Of a stretch of DNA of 64,000 nucleotides, positions 51,320 through 59,734 are shown one piece after another. Each line of letters opens with the position of its first letter. Position 1 is the first letter of the stretch. The DNA lies in NCBI GenBank assembly GCA_036655355.1, contig JAVVQG010000014.1:1-64000 (forward strand), written 5' to 3'. Position numbers and translations under genes: made by a program. Below the pieces are notes generated by a model, which was given only the letters and a program-made list of their open reading frames with translations, did no database searches and was not told the DNA's origin. Origin of the DNA: JAUNSR01 sp036655355 (lineage in GTDB: Bacteria > Bacteroidota > Bacteroidia > Bacteroidales > JAUNSR01).

Positions 51320-53560
51320 ATGAAATCACCATCATTCATCCTTTTGGCTTCTTTATCCGCATCCCTGTTTTTAAGTTGCTTGCCGACCGATAAGAGCGGT
51401 CGTGAATTAAATATCGTTCCCTTCCCTAAATCGGTCGTGCTGGAAGAGGGTAAATCAAATTGTGCCGCTGCACTCGTGGTATCCGCACGCCTGCCCGAAC
51501 AGGCAAAAATGAAGATGTTGAATTACCTGACCGCTGTTTCGATGCTGGAGCGCGAAGCAACGGGTAATGAAAAGAAAAACAGACTTAACCTGACCCTTCT
51601 TGAAAACCCCTCGCCGGGCGATGAGAGTTACACCCTTACCGTTTCACGCAATGCCATCGATCTGACGGCGGCTTCGGAAGCGGGACTTTTCTACGGAATT
51701 CAGACGTTGCGTCAACTTTGGGAGAGCAACGGTTACTATCCGCTGGTGCGTATCAAAGATGAGCCCCGCTTCAGCTATCGCGGTTTGCACCTCGATGTCT
51801 CGAGACATTTCTACTCCAAAGAATTTATTAAAAAGCAGCTCGATAAGATGGCTGCCTATAAGTTGAATACACTCCATTGGCACTTGACCGACGGGGCGGG
51901 ATGGCGACTCGAGATCGATCGTTATCCGAAATTGACGGAGATTGCCGCATGGCGTCCTTTTCCGAACTGGAAAGCTTGGGCAGACGGCGGTGCCAAATAC
52001 TGCACCCAAGATACGCCAGGGGCTCAGGGTGGTTTCTATACCAAAGAGGATGTCCGTGAGATCTTAGCATATGCGGAGGCGCGACACATCACCGTGATTC
52101 CGGAAATCGAACTGCCTTCGCACTCCGAAGAGGTGCTTGCCGTCTATCCGGAGTTGTCGTGTACGGGTCAACCGTATAAACACTCTGATTTCTGTGTCGG
52201 CAATGAACAAACCTTTGAATTCCTTCAAAACGTGTTTGATGAGGTAATCGAATTGTTCCCGTCGGAGATGATCCACATCGGAGGCGATGAGGCACCGAAA
52301 ACGGCTTGGCGTACCTGTCCCAAATGTGCGGCGCGTATGGCGGAAAACAACCTGAAGGATGTAGAGGAGTTGCAGAGTTACATGATTCGTCGCATCGGCG
52401 CCTACCTTAATTCAAAAGGGAAAACATTCATCGGATGGGATGAGATTCTGGAAGGGGGACTTGCCGAAAATGCCATCGTCATGTCGTGGCGCGGAGAAGA
52501 AGGCGGTATCAGTGCCGTAAAATCGGGCCATGAAGCGATCATGACACCGGGCGCATTCTGCTATTTCGATGCCTATCAGCACGATCCGGCTACCCAACCT
52601 GCCGCTATCGGCGGTTATCTGCCGGTAGAGAAAGTGTACGGTTACAATCCCGTTCCCGATTCGCTGAATCAGGAGGAGCGTAAACTGATACGCGGGGTAC
52701 AGGCCAATCTGTGGACCGAATACATCCCGACCGAGAGTCATGCCGAATATATGATTTACCCCCGCCTGCTTGCTTTGGCCGAAGTGGCGTGGAGCGCTCC
52801 CGAGCAGAAATCTTGGGAGGATTTTAAACCGCGACTGAACCGTCAGATCGCATCGCTGAGGAATGAGGGCTACAACGTTTGTCCCCTGAACAACGAAGTG
52901 GGCTTCGAATTCACACCCGATACAGCGAATCAATGCATGGTGGTGACGCTGAAAACCGATCTGCACCCCGCTACGATCTATTATACGTTGGACGGATCGG
53001 AACCTAATCCGCGTACCGTTCCATATAAGGAGCCTTTCGCAATCAATCAGGAGACCGAAGTGAACGCCGTGGTGTATCACGACGGCACACGTGTTTCCGA
53101 CCCGACTCGAAAAGTGGTGTCTTACCCTTTGAGCATCGGAAAGAGGGTAACCTACAATTGTAAAATCAGCGATCAATACCCTGCGGGAGGTGAATCGGCT
53201 TTGGTGAACGGACTCATCGGCGGCTTTGGTTATGGCGACGGACGCTGGCAAGGATTCCTCGAAGACATGGATGTAACCGTCGATCTGGAAAAGGTGAGTG
53301 AAATCCGTACCATCAAAGCACGCTTCATGCAGATCATCGGTCCGTGGGTATGGATGCCCGCGTCGGTAGAGATTCTGGTATCGGAAGACGGCAATCATTT
53401 CTCTTCCATTTACCAAGAGAAGAATCCGGTTCCGATGGATCAAGACGGCGTTATTTTCCGCGATTTCGGATTCAAAGGAAAAACAAAAGCGCGCTATGTA
53501 CGTTATATCGCCCGGTTGAGCAAAGGGTTTATGTTTACGGATGAACTGGTGATAGAGTAA
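51320..53560 (+). CDS. Beta-N-acetylhexosaminidase, GH20, lipoprotein
   Basis: A 746-residue exported enzyme that removes terminal N-acetylhexosamines. The N-terminus is a lipoprotein signal with LFLSC and lipidated Cys20. A GH20b domain (about 30-150) precedes the catalytic barrel, which has DVSRHFYSKEFIKKQLDKMAAYKLNTLHWHLTD and the catalytic pair D323/E324 in HIGGDEAPK. After about 500 come a chitobiase-type segment (ATIYYTLDGSEPNPRT) and an F5/8C-like region (FMQIIGPWVWMPASVEILVSEDGNHF). leuA begins 13 bp after its stop, so a glycan-degrading enzyme heads what reads as the leucine operon. Confidence 0.95.
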   Translation: MKSPSFILLASLSASLFLSCLPTDKSGRELNIVPFPKSVVLEEGKSNCAAALVVSARLPEQAKMKMLNYLTAVSMLEREATGNEKKNRLNLTLLENPSPGDESYTLTVSRNAIDLTAASEAGLFYGIQTLRQLWESNGYYPLVRIKDEPRFSYRGLHLDVSRHFYSKEFIKKQLDKMAAYKLNTLHWHLTDGAGWRLEIDRYPKLTEIAAWRPFPNWKAWADGGAKYCTQDTPGAQGGFYTKEDVREILAYAEARHITVIPEIELPSHSEEVLAVYPELSCTGQPYKHSDFCVGNEQTFEFLQNVFDEVIELFPSEMIHIGGDEAPKTAWRTCPKCAARMAENNLKDVEELQSYMIRRIGAYLNSKGKTFIGWDEILEGGLAENAIVMSWRGEEGGISAVKSGHEAIMTPGAFCYFDAYQHDPATQPAAIGGYLPVEKVYGYNPVPDSLNQEERKLIRGVQANLWTEYIPTESHAEYMIYPRLLALAEVAWSAPEQKSWEDFKPRLNRQIASLRNEGYNVCPLNNEVGFEFTPDTANQCMVVTLKTDLHPATIYYTLDGSEPNPRTVPYKEPFAINQETEVNAVVYHDGTRVSDPTRKVVSYPLSIGKRVTYNCKISDQYPAGGESALVNGLIGGFGYGDGRWQGFLEDMDVTVDLEKVSEIRTIKARFMQIIGPWVWMPASVEILVSEDGNHFSSIYQEKNPVPMDQDGVIFRDFGFKGKTKARYVRYIARLSKGFMFTDELVIE

Positions 53561-53573
53561 TAATAAAACGATC

Positions 53574-55076
53574 ATGCCTATGTCTGACAGATTATTCATT
53601 TTTGACACAACCTTGCGCGACGGTGAACAGGTGCCGGGTTGTCAGTTGAACACGGTTGAGAAAATACAGATTGCACGCGCGCTCGAATCCATGGGCGTGG
53701 ATGTCATTGAAGCGGGTTTCCCTGTATCCAGTCCCGGCGACTACAACTCGGTGGTAGAGATCTCCAAAGCGGTTACCTGGCCTACGATCTGTGCCTTGAC
53801 ACGGGCGGTGGAGAAAGACATCGACGTTGCTGCCGATGCCCTTCGGTACGCCAAACATCCCCGTATCCATACCGGAATCGGGACGTCGGATTACCACATC
53901 CGTTATAAGTTCAAGGCTTCCCCCGAAGAGATCATCGAGCGTGCCGTGGGTGCCGTGAAGTATGCGAAGAAGCGGGTGGAAGAGGTGCAATTTTATGCCG
54001 AAGACGCTGGCCGTACCGATAACGAATACCTGGCCAGGGTAGTGGAAGCGGTGATTCGGGCGGGAGCTACGGTGGTCAATATCCCCGATACGACCGGCTA
54101 TTGTCTGCCGGAAGAATTCGGACGAAAGATCCGTTTTTTGAAAGAGAACGTGCCCAACATCGATAAAGCGGTAATTGCGGTGCATTGCCACAATGACTTG
54201 GGACTCGCAACGGCGAATACCATCTCCGGGATTATGAACGGAGCCCGGCAGGCGGAAGTGACCATGAACGGAATCGGTGAACGAGCCGGAAATACAGCTC
54301 TCGAAGAGGTCGCGATGATTTTGAAAAGCCACAAAGAGCTGAACCTCGATACCAATATCAACAGCAGACGAATCCACAGTCTGAGCAAAACCGTATCGAG
54401 TCTGATGAACATGCCCGTACAGCCCAACAAGGCGATCGTGGGAAGGAATGCCTTCGCTCACTCCTCGGGTATTCATCAGGACGGCGTGTTAAAAGACCGT
54501 CGCAATTACGAAATTATCGATCCGAAAGAGGTGGGAATCGATGAGAACAGCATCGTACTGACTGCGCGCTCCGGACGGGCGGCTCTCAAACACCGGTTGG
54601 AATTCCACGGTGTCAATCTCGATCAGAACAGACTGGATCAGGTGTATGAGAAATTCCTCAAGTTGGCCGACAGTAAGAAAGACATCAACGACGATGATAT
54701 CCTGATGCTCGCAGGGAAAGAGAAAGAGGCGAATGCCCGCATCAAACTGCTTTACCTACAAGTTACTTCGGGTATCGGCCTGAAGTCGGTAGCCAGTCTG
54801 GGTGTTGAGATCGGAGGCGAACGTTTTGAAGCGGCGGCCTCCGGAAATGGTCCCGTGGATGCTGCGATCAAAGCGTTGAAACAGATCATCCGACGACAGA
54901 TGACCTTGCAGGAGTTCCTTATCCAAGCCATCACCAAGGGGAGCGATGACATTGGTAAGGTACACATGCAAGTGGAACACGAGGGTGTCAATTACTACGG
55001 ATTCGGTGCGAATACCGATATCGTAGCGGCCTCCGTCGAAGCTTATATCGATGCCGTCAACAAGTTCGTGATCTAA
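53574..55076 (+). CDS. leuA: 2-isopropylmalate synthase
   Basis: A 500-residue enzyme that condenses acetyl-CoA with 2-oxoisovalerate, the first step of leucine synthesis. The N-terminal metal/substrate motif is FDTTLRDGEQVPGC and the second HMG-CoA-lyase-type motif is HCHNDLGLATANT; GAREAEVTMNGIGERAGNTALEE-like sequence follows. The C-terminal LeuA regulatory domain (about 380-500) is present, so leucine feedback inhibition is expected. The ATG at 53580 (two codons in) is an equally possible start. It is followed by leuC after 11 bp. Confidence 0.97.
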   Translation: MPMSDRLFIFDTTLRDGEQVPGCQLNTVEKIQIARALESMGVDVIEAGFPVSSPGDYNSVVEISKAVTWPTICALTRAVEKDIDVAADALRYAKHPRIHTGIGTSDYHIRYKFKASPEEIIERAVGAVKYAKKRVEEVQFYAEDAGRTDNEYLARVVEAVIRAGATVVNIPDTTGYCLPEEFGRKIRFLKENVPNIDKAVIAVHCHNDLGLATANTISGIMNGARQAEVTMNGIGERAGNTALEEVAMILKSHKELNLDTNINSRRIHSLSKTVSSLMNMPVQPNKAIVGRNAFAHSSGIHQDGVLKDRRNYEIIDPKEVGIDENSIVLTARSGRAALKHRLEFHGVNLDQNRLDQVYEKFLKLADSKKDINDDDILMLAGKEKEANARIKLLYLQVTSGIGLKSVASLGVEIGGERFEAAASGNGPVDAAIKALKQIIRRQMTLQEFLIQAITKGSDDIGKVHMQVEHEGVNYYGFGANTDIVAASVEAYIDAVNKFVI

Positions 55077-55087
55077 ATCAAACCGGT

Positions 55088-56503
55088 ATGAAAACACTAT
55101 TCGATAAGATATGGGATGCCCATGTGGTGAATACCCTTCCCGATGGTCCCCAACAACTTTACATTGACCGTCATTATTGCCATGAGGTGACTTCACCTCA
55201 GGCTTTTGACGGATTGAGAAGCCGGAACCTTCCGGTGTTCCGACCTGAAAAAACTACCTGTGCCGCCGATCATAATGTACCGACCCTGTTTCAGGAACGC
55301 CCGATCGCCGACCCTGTTTCCCGTCATCAGATAGAAACACTGAACCGCAACGCACGTGAATTCGGTCTCGAATATTATGGAATCGGTCATCCGCGAAACG
55401 GAGTGATTCACATCATCGGTCCGGAGAACGGACTCACCAGACCGGGCATGACGATCGTTTGCGGCGATTCACACACCTCTACGCACGGCGCTTTCGGAGC
55501 GGTTGCCTTCGGCATCGGCACCTCGGAAGTGGAGATGGTGCTGGCCTCGCAATGCATCCTTCAAGCCAAACCGCGCACCATGCGCATCAACCTCGAAGGT
55601 TCGCTTCCGAAGGGAGTGACCGCGAAGGATGCGGTATTGTATCTCATTTCTCAAATCTCAACGGGTGGTGCGACGGGATATTTCATCGAATTCGCGGGGA
55701 ACGTGATTCGAGAGATGAGTATGGAAGGGAGAATGACGGTGTGTAACATGAGCATCGAGATGGGGGCGCGGGGCGGTATGATCGCGCCGGACGAGAAGAC
55801 GCTCTCTTACCTGGAGGGACGCGCATTTACTCCCCGGGGAGCAGCGTGGAACCGTGAAAAAGCATTTTATAAAACCCTTCAATCAGACCCTGACGCATAC
55901 TTTGACAAAGAGCTCACCTTTGATCTGTCTCACCTGCAGCCGATGGTGACGTTCGGTACGAATCCCGGAATGGGAATCGCCGTTAGCCAATGCATTCCGT
56001 CGCCCGACGGGAGTGACGGCCAAGCAAAAGCATCCTTCCTGAAATCGCTCGCTTATATGGGTTTCGCTCCCGGCGAGCAAATGCTTGGCAAACGAGTGGA
56101 TTACGTCTTTCTGGGCAGTTGCACAAACGGCCGCATCGAAGATTTTCGTCTCTTTGCCGACTACGTGCGCGGAAAGAAGAAATCGCCGCGCGTCGTGTGT
56201 TGGCTGGTACCCGGATCCCGTGCGGTGGAAGCGCAGATTCGGGAGGAGGGGCTTGACCGGATTTTGGAAGCGGCCGGCTTTGAACTTCGGCAACCGGGCT
56301 GTTCCGCCTGTTTGGCGATGAACGAAGATAAAGTGCCCCCGGGCAAGTACAGCCTCTCCACCTCCAACCGTAATTTCGAAGGGCGACAGGGTCCCGGTGC
56401 GCGCACCCTGCTTTGCGGACCGCTCGTGGCCGCTGCCGCCGCTGTGACAGGCGTGATTTCCAATCCCGTGTTGAATGCAAATAACGATTGCCATGACAGA
56501 TAA
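55088..56503 (+). CDS. leuC: 3-isopropylmalate dehydratase large subunit
   Basis: A 471-residue aconitase-family subunit that isomerises 2- to 3-isopropylmalate with LeuD. The [4Fe-4S] ligands are C345 in GSCTNGR and C405/C408 in PGCSAC. CGDSHTSTHGAFGAVAFGIGTSEVEMVLASQ is the family's substrate block. Length is standard. The start at 55088 lies 11 bp after the leuA stop, and the end overlaps the leuD start by 11 bp, suggesting translational coupling of the two subunits. If the CimA-like gene nearby makes citramalate, the same enzyme would also process it. Confidence 0.98.
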   Translation: MKTLFDKIWDAHVVNTLPDGPQQLYIDRHYCHEVTSPQAFDGLRSRNLPVFRPEKTTCAADHNVPTLFQERPIADPVSRHQIETLNRNAREFGLEYYGIGHPRNGVIHIIGPENGLTRPGMTIVCGDSHTSTHGAFGAVAFGIGTSEVEMVLASQCILQAKPRTMRINLEGSLPKGVTAKDAVLYLISQISTGGATGYFIEFAGNVIREMSMEGRMTVCNMSIEMGARGGMIAPDEKTLSYLEGRAFTPRGAAWNREKAFYKTLQSDPDAYFDKELTFDLSHLQPMVTFGTNPGMGIAVSQCIPSPDGSDGQAKASFLKSLAYMGFAPGEQMLGKRVDYVFLGSCTNGRIEDFRLFADYVRGKKKSPRVVCWLVPGSRAVEAQIREEGLDRILEAAGFELRQPGCSACLAMNEDKVPPGKYSLSTSNRNFEGRQGPGARTLLCGPLVAAAAAVTGVISNPVLNANNDCHDR

Positions 56504-57095
56504 ATTCACAACCCTTACTTCCTCTTTCTATCCCTTGCCGATCGAGCATGTCGATACCGATCAGATCATTCCGGCCCGTTTTCTGAAAGCGACCGATAAA
56601 AAAGGATTTGGCGATCGGCTGTTTTACGACTGGCGATACGATAAGGAGGGGCATCCCGATCGCTCTTTCGTTCTCAACCAACCCGGTTATCAGGGAAGTA
56701 TTCTGGTGGCAGGGAAGAATTTCGGATGCGGGTCGAGTCGCGAACACGCCGCCTGGGCTTTGGCCGGCTTCGGTTTCAAAGTGGTGGTGTCGAGCTTCTT
56801 TGCGGATATTTTCCGTAACAATGCCCTGAACAACAACTTGCTGCCCGTACAGGTGAGCGACTCTTTCCTTTCCGCTTTGTTCGCTTCGAATCGTCTGAAT
56901 CGCACCGTAACCCTCACGGTGGATCTCGAGAATCAGTGCATTACCAACAACGATACGGCAGAAAGCGAGCACTTTGACATTAACCCCTACAAAAAGAGCT
57001 GTCTGCTCAACGGTTACGACGACATCGACTACCTGCTGAGCAAAAAGGAGGATATCGTTCGTTTTGAACGGATCAACCACAAGGCATCCCTCTGA
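56493..57095 (+). CDS. leuD: 3-isopropylmalate dehydratase small subunit
   Basis: A 200-residue swivelling subunit of isopropylmalate isomerase. The IEHVDTDQIIPARFL block and GKNFGCGSSREHAAWAL signature are clear. I start at 56493 (MTDKFTTLTSSF), inside the last codons of leuC; a start at 56475 is open but would add six odd residues. The 11-bp overlap with leuC suggests coupled translation. The synthase gene follows after 21 bp. Confidence 0.97.
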   Translation: MTDKFTTLTSSFYPLPIEHVDTDQIIPARFLKATDKKGFGDRLFYDWRYDKEGHPDRSFVLNQPGYQGSILVAGKNFGCGSSREHAAWALAGFGFKVVVSSFFADIFRNNALNNNLLPVQVSDSFLSALFASNRLNRTVTLTVDLENQCITNNDTAESEHFDINPYKKSCLLNGYDDIDYLLSKKEDIVRFERINHKASL

Positions 57096-57116
57096 TGTGG
57101 ATGATATAAACCGATT

Positions 57117-58649
57117 ATGGAGCAGATGAAAGTTGAAATATTAGATACCACCCTGCGCGACGGGGAGCAAACATCGGGTGTTGCCTTCGCATCGCACGAG
57201 AAGCTCAGCATTGCCAGGCGTTTGTTGGAAGATGTGGGCGTTGACCGCATTGAGATCGCTTCCGCGCGGGTATCGTGGGGCGAACTGGCCGGGGTGGAGC
57301 GTGTGGCGCAATGGGCACGGGCGAACAACCGGCTTCATCAGATCGAAGTGTTGGGATTCGTAGACGGCGGCCATTCGGTGAAATGGATCGCCAAAGCGGG
57401 ATGTCGGGTGATCAACTTGCTGGTGAAGGGCTCACTCAAACATTGTGTGGGGCAACTGGATAAAACTCCCGACGAACACCTACGCGATGTGCTTGCCGAG
57501 ATCCGAATGGCCGACGAAACGGGTATCGCCGTAAACGTGTACCTCGAAGATTGGTCGAACGGCATCCTTCACTCCCCCGATTACGTATATCGTTTGGTGG
57601 ATGCGTTGAAAGAAACTTCCGTCAAACGGTTTATGTTGCCCGATACGTTGGGAATCCTCAGTCCCTACCAAACCTTTTCGCTCTGCTACCGCATGGTGAA
57701 GCGTTACCCCGATCTCCATTTCGATTTCCATGCGCATAACGATTACGATCTTGCCGTGGCGAATGTTTTCGCGGCGGCAAAAGTGGGCGTCCGCGGGTTG
57801 CATTGTACGGTAAACGGGCTGGGGGAGCGGGCCGGAAACGCCTCGTTGTCCAGTGTGGTGCCCGTTTTGCACGATTTGCTGAACGCGAGTACCTCCATCA
57901 ACGAGAAAGAGATCAACAGCGTCAGTCGCCTGGTGGAATCTTATTCGGGGGTTCGAATCGCCGGAAACAGTCCCATCGTAGGGGAGAATGTGTTTACCCA
58001 ATGCGCCGGCGTTCATGCAGACGGCGATACCAAGAATAACCTTTATTTCAACCGCCTGCTGCCGGAACGGTTCGGGAGAACGCGTCAATATGCGCTGGGT
58101 AAAATGTCGGGGAAGGCCAACATCGCCAAAAACCTGGAAGCACTGGGGATCATGCTCGATGAGGAATCGATGAAAAAGGTAACCCGTCGCATCATCGAAT
58201 TGGGAGATAAGAAGGAGTGGGTGACGCAGGATGATCTGCCTTACATCATTTCGGATGTGCTGAAGAAGGAGAGCGAAGAGGAGAAGATTCGAATCTTGAA
58301 TTATGCGCTTTCCGTGGCGCAGGGACTCAAACCGGTGGCTACCCTGAAGATTCGTATTCGGGATAAAGTGTATGAACGCTCCTCGTCGGGCGACGGACAA
58401 TACGATGCGTTTATGAAAGCCCTCCGCGGAATTTATGAGGTGGAACTGCAACGCGAATTGCCGTTGCTGATAAATTATGTGGTGAGTATACCTCCCGGCG
58501 GTCGTACGGATGCATTTGTCCAGGCATTGATTACCTGGGATTACCAAGGAACGATCTTCAAGACCCGCGGACTGGATGCCGACCAAACGGAAGCCGCCAT
58601 CCTTGCCACCGTGAAAATGTTAAACAAATTAGAAAGTATTTACAGATGA
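57117..58649 (+). CDS. Second LeuA-family synthase, probable citramalate synthase
   Basis: A 510-residue member of the 2-isopropylmalate/citramalate synthase family. It keeps the motif ILDTTLRDGEQTSGVAF, the second motif DFHAHNDYDLAVAN and GLGERAGNASL. The C-terminal LeuA-like domain is present (LKPVATLKIRIRDKVYERSSSGDGQYDAFMKALRGIYE). It differs from the LeuA upstream, so it is unlikely to be a simple duplicate. Position between leuD and leuB fits a (R)-citramalate synthase feeding isoleucine synthesis from pyruvate through the same isomerase and dehydrogenase. It overlaps leuB by 4 bp (ATGA). Homocitrate or another 2-oxoacid as substrate is not excluded. Confidence 0.75.
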   Translation: MEQMKVEILDTTLRDGEQTSGVAFASHEKLSIARRLLEDVGVDRIEIASARVSWGELAGVERVAQWARANNRLHQIEVLGFVDGGHSVKWIAKAGCRVINLLVKGSLKHCVGQLDKTPDEHLRDVLAEIRMADETGIAVNVYLEDWSNGILHSPDYVYRLVDALKETSVKRFMLPDTLGILSPYQTFSLCYRMVKRYPDLHFDFHAHNDYDLAVANVFAAAKVGVRGLHCTVNGLGERAGNASLSSVVPVLHDLLNASTSINEKEINSVSRLVESYSGVRIAGNSPIVGENVFTQCAGVHADGDTKNNLYFNRLLPERFGRTRQYALGKMSGKANIAKNLEALGIMLDEESMKKVTRRIIELGDKKEWVTQDDLPYIISDVLKKESEEEKIRILNYALSVAQGLKPVATLKIRIRDKVYERSSSGDGQYDAFMKALRGIYEVELQRELPLLINYVVSIPPGGRTDAFVQALITWDYQGTIFKTRGLDADQTEAAILATVKMLNKLESIYR

Positions 58650-59734
58650 GGTTAAATATAGCAGTATTGCCCGGCGACGGGATCGGACCGGAAATCACCA
58701 CGCAGGCTTTAAATGTAACCAAAGCCGTTTGCGAAAAATACGGCCACGAATTGAATTATACGTATGCCATTTGTGGGGCGCATGCGATAGATCAGGTGGG
58801 AAATCCCTATCCCGATGAAACACATGAGATCTGCATGCAGAGTGATGCCGTGCTTTTCGGAGCGGTCGGCGATCCCCGTTTTGATAACAAACCCGAAGCC
58901 AAGGTGCGTCCCGAGCAGGGACTGCTGGCGATGCGTAAGAAACTGGGACTCTTTGCAAATATTCGCCCCGTAACCACCTTCCCCGCCTTGGTCCATAAAT
59001 CGCCCTTGCGTCCCGAACTGATCTGGGGAGCCGATTTCATGTGCATCCGCGAATTGACCGGCGGTCTCTACTTCGGTCGTCCCCAGGGACGTTCGGAAGA
59101 CGGCGATACCGCTTACGATACCTGTGTCTATACCCGCTTGGAGGTTGAACGAATCATTCATCTGGCCTATGGCTATGCGATGAAACGGCGCAAGAAGCTC
59201 ACCGTAGTGGATAAGGCCAACGTGTTGGCAACCTCCCGTCTGTGGCGTCAAATCGCACGGGAGATTCAGCCTCTCTATCCCGAAGTGACTACGGAATTCA
59301 TGTTTGTGGACAATGCCGCGATGCGGATGATTCAATGGCCCAAAGAGTTCGATGTATTGGTCACCGAAAACATGTTCGGTGACATCCTCACGGACGAAGG
59401 GTCGGTCATCACCGGTTCGATGGGGATGCTTCCCTCCGCATCGGTGGGGATTCACACCTCGGTATTCGAACCGATCCACGGGTCGTGGCCCCAAGCGGCG
59501 GGACTCCACATCGCCAATCCGCTGGCTGCGATTCTTTCTGCGGCGATGATGTTCGAATACGCCTTCGGGCTACACCGTGAAGCGGATGCGATTCGGGAAG
59601 CGGTGAATGCCTCGGTGGAGTCATTCGTGCGTACGCCCGACATCCAAGAGGAGGGAGAACCCGTTTATTCCACCGAAGCGGTGGGTGAATGGATTGTCGA
59701 CAAGATAAAAACGAGAAACGAACCATCGCGATGA
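58646..59734 (+). CDS. leuB: 3-isopropylmalate dehydrogenase
   Basis: A 362-residue NAD-dependent oxidative decarboxylase, the last dedicated step of the leucine branch. It has the N-terminal AVLPGDGIGPEIT, the substrate-binding RPEQGLLAMRKKLGLFANIRPV, the metal-site LVTENMFGDILTDEGSVITGSMGMLPSAS and EPIHGSWPQAAGLHIANP. Length is typical. It starts with a 4-bp overlap on the synthase and itself overlaps the antiporter start by 4 bp (ATGA), so translation of the three is coupled. Confidence 0.98.
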   Translation: MRLNIAVLPGDGIGPEITTQALNVTKAVCEKYGHELNYTYAICGAHAIDQVGNPYPDETHEICMQSDAVLFGAVGDPRFDNKPEAKVRPEQGLLAMRKKLGLFANIRPVTTFPALVHKSPLRPELIWGADFMCIRELTGGLYFGRPQGRSEDGDTAYDTCVYTRLEVERIIHLAYGYAMKRRKKLTVVDKANVLATSRLWRQIAREIQPLYPEVTTEFMFVDNAAMRMIQWPKEFDVLVTENMFGDILTDEGSVITGSMGMLPSASVGIHTSVFEPIHGSWPQAAGLHIANPLAAILSAAMMFEYAFGLHREADAIREAVNASVESFVRTPDIQEEGEPVYSTEAVGEWIVDKIKTRNEPSR

